This document shows positions 60,981 through 64,000 of a DNA stretch of 64,000 nt, in pieces. The DNA is from Methanolobus sp. GTDB lineage: Archaea; Halobacteriota; Methanosarcinia; Methanosarcinales; Methanosarcinaceae. The DNA lies in the NCBI RefSeq assembly GCF_030682845.1, contig NZ_JAUXNK010000031.1, positions 1-64,000 of the forward strand, written 5' to 3'. The notes under the pieces are model-generated. The model saw nothing but the letters and a program-made list of their open reading frames with translations. It searched no databases and was not told the origin of the DNA. Position numbers and translations under genes: made by a program. The first letter of the stretch is position 1, and each line of letters opens with the position of its first letter.

Positions 60981-61304
60981 TTATCTGTAACGGGTTCTGT
61001 CCATAGAAGCAGCCACCTCGTCTATCCTGACAAGCACTTCACCAACTCGCTTATCGAGATTGCCTTCAACGCTCTGGATATTTATCCTCAGTGAGCGCTC
61101 TTTTGCTTCCAGCATATTATCAATCTTTCTCAGGCGCATATCCACGGAAAGGATCATTGCGGCTAAAGCTCCCACCATTACCATGGCAGACAGCACAATT
61201 AAGGCATTTGCGGGGCTGTACTGGAATCTTCCAAGCCATTCGTAGGTAAGAACAAATGCAGATACTACCATTACTATTGAGAATATTATATCCCGGCTTT
61301 CCAT
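60981..61304 (-). CDS. Small membrane protein with two helices and a C-terminal coiled coil
   Basis: I do not recognise a named family. The 107 residues contain two hydrophobic helices (IIFSIVMVVSAFVLTYEWL and ALIVLSAMVMVGALAAMILS) and a helical, charged C-terminus (KIDNMLEAKERSLRINIQSVEGNLDKRVGEVLVRIDEV). The architecture suggests a membrane-tethered coiled coil. It is transcribed away from the presenilin-type protease gene, from which it is separated by 154 bases. Confidence 0.6.
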   Translation of the reverse strand: MESRDIIFSIVMVVSAFVLTYEWLGRFQYSPANALIVLSAMVMVGALAAMILSVDMRLRKIDNMLEAKERSLRINIQSVEGNLDKRVGEVLVRIDEVAASMDRTRYR

Positions 61305-61458
61305 TGCGTTCCCTCTTGCGTTATATGCGCATCCCTTGTATTTATATCATTTGTTTTTAATAAAGAGTGGCATAGCATTAAATAGTGCATATACATCTAA
61401 CATATTCAATAGAAATATAAAGATTTATATTTACTAATAAATAACGGGAGTTAAGATA

Positions 61459-62382
61459 TTGAGTTCAGAAAACAAGAGTATTCAGGAATATGTGCCTATG
61501 CTTGTAATGGCAGGTATCATATTGGTGGTACAGGTAATTGCCTTACTGCTTGCAGCACCCATGGCAGCTAACGACATGAGAGCTTTTGAAGATCCGGATT
61601 CAGCCGCAAACAGCATATTATATATTATTTTCGTGCTTGCCTTCACCTTTGTCCTGTTGATGGCTATCAAAAGGAATATGAAATGGATCATTCAGCTGAC
61701 AATCCTGCTGGCTGTGGGAGCTACGATGTATTATGTATTCTTTGCCCTGCTCTCAATTGCAAATATATCCTCTCTGACAAACAATGTCATTTCCATTACT
61801 GTCGCAGCTGTTCTCACTATCCTGCTCTACAAGTTCCCCGAGTGGTATGTCATTAATATCATCGGACTCATAATCGGTGCCGGAGCAAGTGCCATATTCG
61901 GCATATCCCTTTCGATACTTCCTGTAGTGGTATTGCTGGCACTGCTGGCGATATACGATGCAATCGCCGTCTACAAGACCAAACATATGATAGACCTTGC
62001 AGAAGGCGTGATGGACCTGCGGCTACCCATACTATTCGTTATACCAAAACACTTGAAGTATTCATTTATCCAAGATTCATTCAAAAAGGAAGAAGGCCAG
62101 AAGAGAGAGGCTTTCTTTATGGGCCTGGGGGATGCAATAATGCCAACCATACTGGTCGTTTCTGCAAATGTTTTCCTTGTAGAAAAATATGGAATAGAGC
62201 TTTTAGCCGGTTTCATCACAATTCCTGCAATTGCAGCAATGGTTGGAACCATAATAGGATTCATAGCCCTGAGTATTCTGGTAATGAAAGGAAAACCACA
62301 GGCAGGACTTCCGTTCCTCAACGGCGGAGTCATCCTGGGTTATATAGCAGGTGTCCTTATAAGCGGAACACCACTATATTGA
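61459..62382 (+). CDS. Presenilin-type intramembrane aspartyl protease (PSH)
   Basis: The enzyme cleaves proteins inside the membrane. Two catalytic aspartates lie in LLALLAIYDAIAVYKTKHMI and MGLGDAIMPTILVVSANVF, the YD and GxGD motifs of presenilins and signal peptide peptidases. About nine membrane spans are visible. The PAL-like segment near the C-terminus reads GLPFLNGGVILGYIAG, so the canonical Pro-Ala-Leu is not obvious. The start is TTG at 61459, eight bases after GGGAG. The 307-residue length is usual for archaeal members. Confidence 0.87.
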   Translation: MSSENKSIQEYVPMLVMAGIILVVQVIALLLAAPMAANDMRAFEDPDSAANSILYIIFVLAFTFVLLMAIKRNMKWIIQLTILLAVGATMYYVFFALLSIANISSLTNNVISITVAAVLTILLYKFPEWYVINIIGLIIGAGASAIFGISLSILPVVVLLALLAIYDAIAVYKTKHMIDLAEGVMDLRLPILFVIPKHLKYSFIQDSFKKEEGQKREAFFMGLGDAIMPTILVVSANVFLVEKYGIELLAGFITIPAIAAMVGTIIGFIALSILVMKGKPQAGLPFLNGGVILGYIAGVLISGTPLY

Positions 62383-62422
62383 AGCTTCCTGTATCGAAGA
62401 GGTTAGTCCTCTTCAGGAAGCT
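62383..62422. terminator. Bidirectional terminator between the convergent presenilin-type and AhpD-like genes
   Basis: An outer AGCTTCCT/AGGAAGCT stem encloses a GAAGAGG-TTAGT-CCTCTTC hairpin with a 5-base bulge on one side. The stop codon of the minus-strand gene is inside the structure. Confidence 0.6.
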
Positions 62423-62873
62423 GAGAAACGATACTGCAGACAGAACAGTTACCCTCCCTGCCAGCCGTTTCAGTCTTGATGCTGTTAAGCTGGGAATCCA
62501 GGGAGCGCGTACCTTCTGCAAGTACCGCTGCGCTGGAAATGGTGGCTGCTATAAGCGTAGCACTGAACATCTCCTCTTTTGAGATTCCCAGACGCTTGGC
62601 GACCCTCACATGTGTCCTGAGACAATACTCGCACCGTAGTGCAGAAGCCACCGCTATGCTTATAAGTTCAACTGTTTTGGGATCTATGAAATCCATCTGG
62701 CGCATGACACTGTTCTCATAGATCATCCTTGAAATGAATAAGCTTGGCATATCTTTCATGAAGTTGATGATATAGGGAATCTCACCATAGCGCTCTTCCA
62801 CATCCTCAAGCAGTTCCGCAACAGCTTCTTCCGGCTCCTGGTCCAGGATCTTTTTGATCTTTTCAATTTCCAT
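62403..62873 (-). CDS. AhpD/carboxymuconolactone decarboxylase-like protein with redox CxxC
   Basis: The family core is MIYENSVMRQMDFIDPKTVELISIAVASALRCEYCLRTHVRVAKRLGISKEEMFSATLIAA. The CEYC motif with H three residues later (CEYCLRTH) matches the redox site of AhpD-like proteins. The C-terminal end adds a second cysteine pair (NCSVCSI), which is unusual. Its 156 residues start 38 bases downstream of mmp7 on the same strand, so it may be part of that operon. A thiol-peroxidase-type role is likely but unproven. Confidence 0.82.
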   Translation of the reverse strand: MEIEKIKKILDQEPEEAVAELLEDVEERYGEIPYIINFMKDMPSLFISRMIYENSVMRQMDFIDPKTVELISIAVASALRCEYCLRTHVRVAKRLGISKEEMFSATLIAATISSAAVLAEGTRSLDSQLNSIKTETAGREGNCSVCSIVSQLPEED

Positions 62874-62910
62874 GCTATAACCCCGATGAATCGGATACCT
62901 GCGGATTCAC

Positions 62911-63846
62911 CTAGATGGCAAAACCGACCTCTGATTCACGTTTGATCTTGATCAGTATATAATTCTTCATTTTGGATGGGAGCACCCGTGCGAGCTCTAT
63001 AAGGCGGGTCCCTTCATCAAATTGAAGGTCTTCGACCTTCTTATGGAACTCAGCATAGGGAAGTTTTACGCGCAGACCATCCAGTTGCAGAGTCACCGGT
63101 GCTGGTGTAAGCACCTGTTCTATCTGAGGGATCTGTTCATATATCTCTTTCATGACACGCGGAGGAAGCACCGAGAGAGGGTCCTTTGACATATCCTCCC
63201 TCATGAGGCCAACGACTTCGGCAACTTTATGGTTCATTATATCCAGAGAGCTCAGCTCTTCAGATTTTCGCAGGCGATGGGCCACCCTGCCGATATTCCC
63301 TACATAGACATCAGCGTTTGGGACATCTTCTGTCCTGAGGTCCGGACCTCCGGTTGCAATAATAGGTATATCTATTCCTTCAAATAGCTTGGGTTTTTTA
63401 TTTTTGATACAATCTGCAAATGTCCCGAAAGAGAAAAGAGCGATATCATGTTCGTTGATAAGCCGTCGTTCATAATCAGCAGAAAGTGCAACTCTCCTTC
63501 CCATTCCTCTGGCCAGTCCTATCATATTGGTATTTGCCCCGTCCCTGCGCAGATGCTCAGCAACGTCGCAGGCCGAGTGGGGGAGATGATGGGCAGCAAG
63601 TGTGGGCGAAACCACAGCTATTTCAGTACCTGTAAGAGGCGCACTGGTCAGCTTGCCAAGTAATTTCGTGCCCAGCTCCTCAATAAGAGGAACATCTTTT
63701 TTCGGGATCAGCATTATTAGCGTGACTTCCGTAGCTGCGGGAATCTTCTGGATAAGGTATCCTCCCAGGTCTTCAAGGAGTTCGGTGATAAGTGTATGCT
63801 TATGAATGCCGCCTTCGTAGATATATGGTTCAAGCACAGCCGCCAT
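62911..63846 (-). CDS. mmp7: Methanogenesis marker protein 7 (Mmp7), MCR activation complex component
   Basis: This protein is found only in methanogens and relatives, and is reported in the ATP-dependent complex that activates methyl-coenzyme M reductase. Recognisable stretches are EPYIYEGGIHKHTLITELLEDLGGYLIQK, LTGTEIAVVSPTLAAHHLPHSACDVAEHLRRDGANTNMIGLARGMGRRVAL, and EHDIALFSFGTFADCIKNKKPKLFEGIDIPIIATGGPDLRTEDVPNADVYVG. I use the ATG at 63846 (MAAVLEPYIY), which overlaps the stop of the upstream partial gene by one base (TAATG); the 17 extra N-terminal residues in the track are read from the neighbour. Confidence 0.85.
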   Translation of the reverse strand: MAAVLEPYIYEGGIHKHTLITELLEDLGGYLIQKIPAATEVTLIMLIPKKDVPLIEELGTKLLGKLTSAPLTGTEIAVVSPTLAAHHLPHSACDVAEHLRRDGANTNMIGLARGMGRRVALSADYERRLINEHDIALFSFGTFADCIKNKKPKLFEGIDIPIIATGGPDLRTEDVPNADVYVGNIGRVAHRLRKSEELSSLDIMNHKVAEVVGLMREDMSKDPLSVLPPRVMKEIYEQIPQIEQVLTPAPVTLQLDGLRVKLPYAEFHKKVEDLQFDEGTRLIELARVLPSKMKNYILIKIKRESEVGFAI

Positions 63847-64000
63847 TATTGCTCCTCCTGCAGTTCGGCAAGCATCTGGTGAGCCTGCTGTATCCATGCC
63901 GGTTTTAAAGTGTCTTCGCTTGCTACAAAAATAAAACTGTTCTCTTTCATGGCATGATACCGGACCCTGAAGCCTTCAGGGGTCGACCTGATAGCCATTT
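63846..64000 (-). CDS. mmp17: C-terminal part of a gene, probably methanogenesis marker protein 17 (Mmp17), runs off right edge
   Basis: The last about 50 codons read MAIRSTPEGFRVRYHAMKENSFIFVASEDTLKPAWIQQAHQMLAELQEEQ and a stop. The gene continues past the window, so the ATG at 63998 need not be its start. The frame is coupled to mmp7 by a TAATG overlap, and Mmp17 is a typical neighbour and complex partner of Mmp7. The residues alone are too few for a firm family call. Confidence 0.5.
   Translation of the reverse strand, partial: MAIRSTPEGFRVRYHAMKENSFIFVASEDTLKPAWIQQAHQMLAELQEEQ

Noticed and set aside
1-64000. CRISPR arrays, cas genes, prophage genes, toxin-antitoxin pairs
   Set aside because: I looked for regularly spaced direct repeats and for recognisable Cas, capsid, terminase, integrase or toxin products and saw none. 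Only the transposon remnants at the left edge and traces near 52.4 kb suggest mobile DNA.

Overview
The window is a chromosomal segment of a methanogenic euryarchaeon, most likely a methylotrophic member of the Methanosarcinaceae (Methanolobus, Methanohalophilus, Methanococcoides or Methanomethylovorans type). The evidence is archaeal information-processing genes (TBP, Spt5, SecE, ribosomal proteins L11-L1-P0-P1, FEN1, Mre11-Rad50, DRG GTPase), AglJ-type protein glycosylation, DtdA, a PGF-CTERM-like surface anchor, and at the right edge Mmp7 followed by what looks like Mmp17, proteins of the methyl-coenzyme M reductase activation complex. The genus is inference; no rRNA is present.

Layout. 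0-0.6 kb: remnants of IS200/IS605-type transposons (5' end of a tnpB running off the left edge, a truncated tnpA, hairpins). 0.6-6.8 kb, plus strand: dtdA, ftsZ, then the secE-spt5-rpl11-rpl1-rplP0-rpl12 operon, with a structured RNA leader that can trap the rpl1 ribosome binding site. 7-12.5 kb, minus strand: an energy-coupling-factor nickel/cobalt transporter (K-M-L-Q-O type parts) followed by an ABC1/UbiB-like kinase. 12.7-18.5 kb: radical SAM/SPASM protein, cohesin-like surface protein, DUF62 SAM hydrolase, ThiC-family enzyme, AglJ-like glycosyltransferase and TBP. 18.6-29.3 kb, minus strand: a chromosome-maintenance block, smc-scpA-scpB with an unrecognised coiled-coil/proline-rich protein in front, then rad50-mre11.

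29.4-38.9 kb, plus strand: the most unusual region. Twelve genes form two tandem copies of one six-gene operon. Each product has a short N-terminus, one hydrophobic helix resembling archaeal class III/pilin signal sequences, and a glycosylation-rich extracellular domain. Gene order and motifs are the same in both copies, each copy has its own promoter, and no assembly ATPase, membrane platform or prepilin peptidase is nearby. It looks like a duplicated pilin/pseudopilin surface system of unknown function.

39-46 kb: a cyclophilin, a ModABC molybdate/tungstate transporter behind a near-perfect ModE-type operator, a coiled-coil protein, PEP synthase and superoxide dismutase. 47-52 kb: a histidine-kinase fragment, tRNA-Arg(UCU), ilvE, a small membrane protein, a MoeA-periplasmic-binding-domain fusion, a DRG GTPase and tRNA-Gln(UUG). 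52.2-52.9 kb is a decayed gene-free stretch. 53-64 kb: a secreted DNase-I-fold lipoprotein, small conserved proteins (DUF2115, DUF1294, two carboxymuconolactone-decarboxylase-like proteins), a cupredoxin-fold lipoprotein that appears to have lost its copper ligands, MsrB, phosphoglycerate mutase, FEN1, a presenilin-type intramembrane protease, Mmp7 and partial Mmp17.

Themes that connect the genes: metal supply for methanogenesis enzymes (Ni for F430/MCR, Mo/W plus MoeA for formylmethanofuran dehydrogenase, Mmp7/17 for MCR activation), chromosome organisation and repair, and an extensive glycosylated cell surface. All calls were made by reading the translations; no database search was run.
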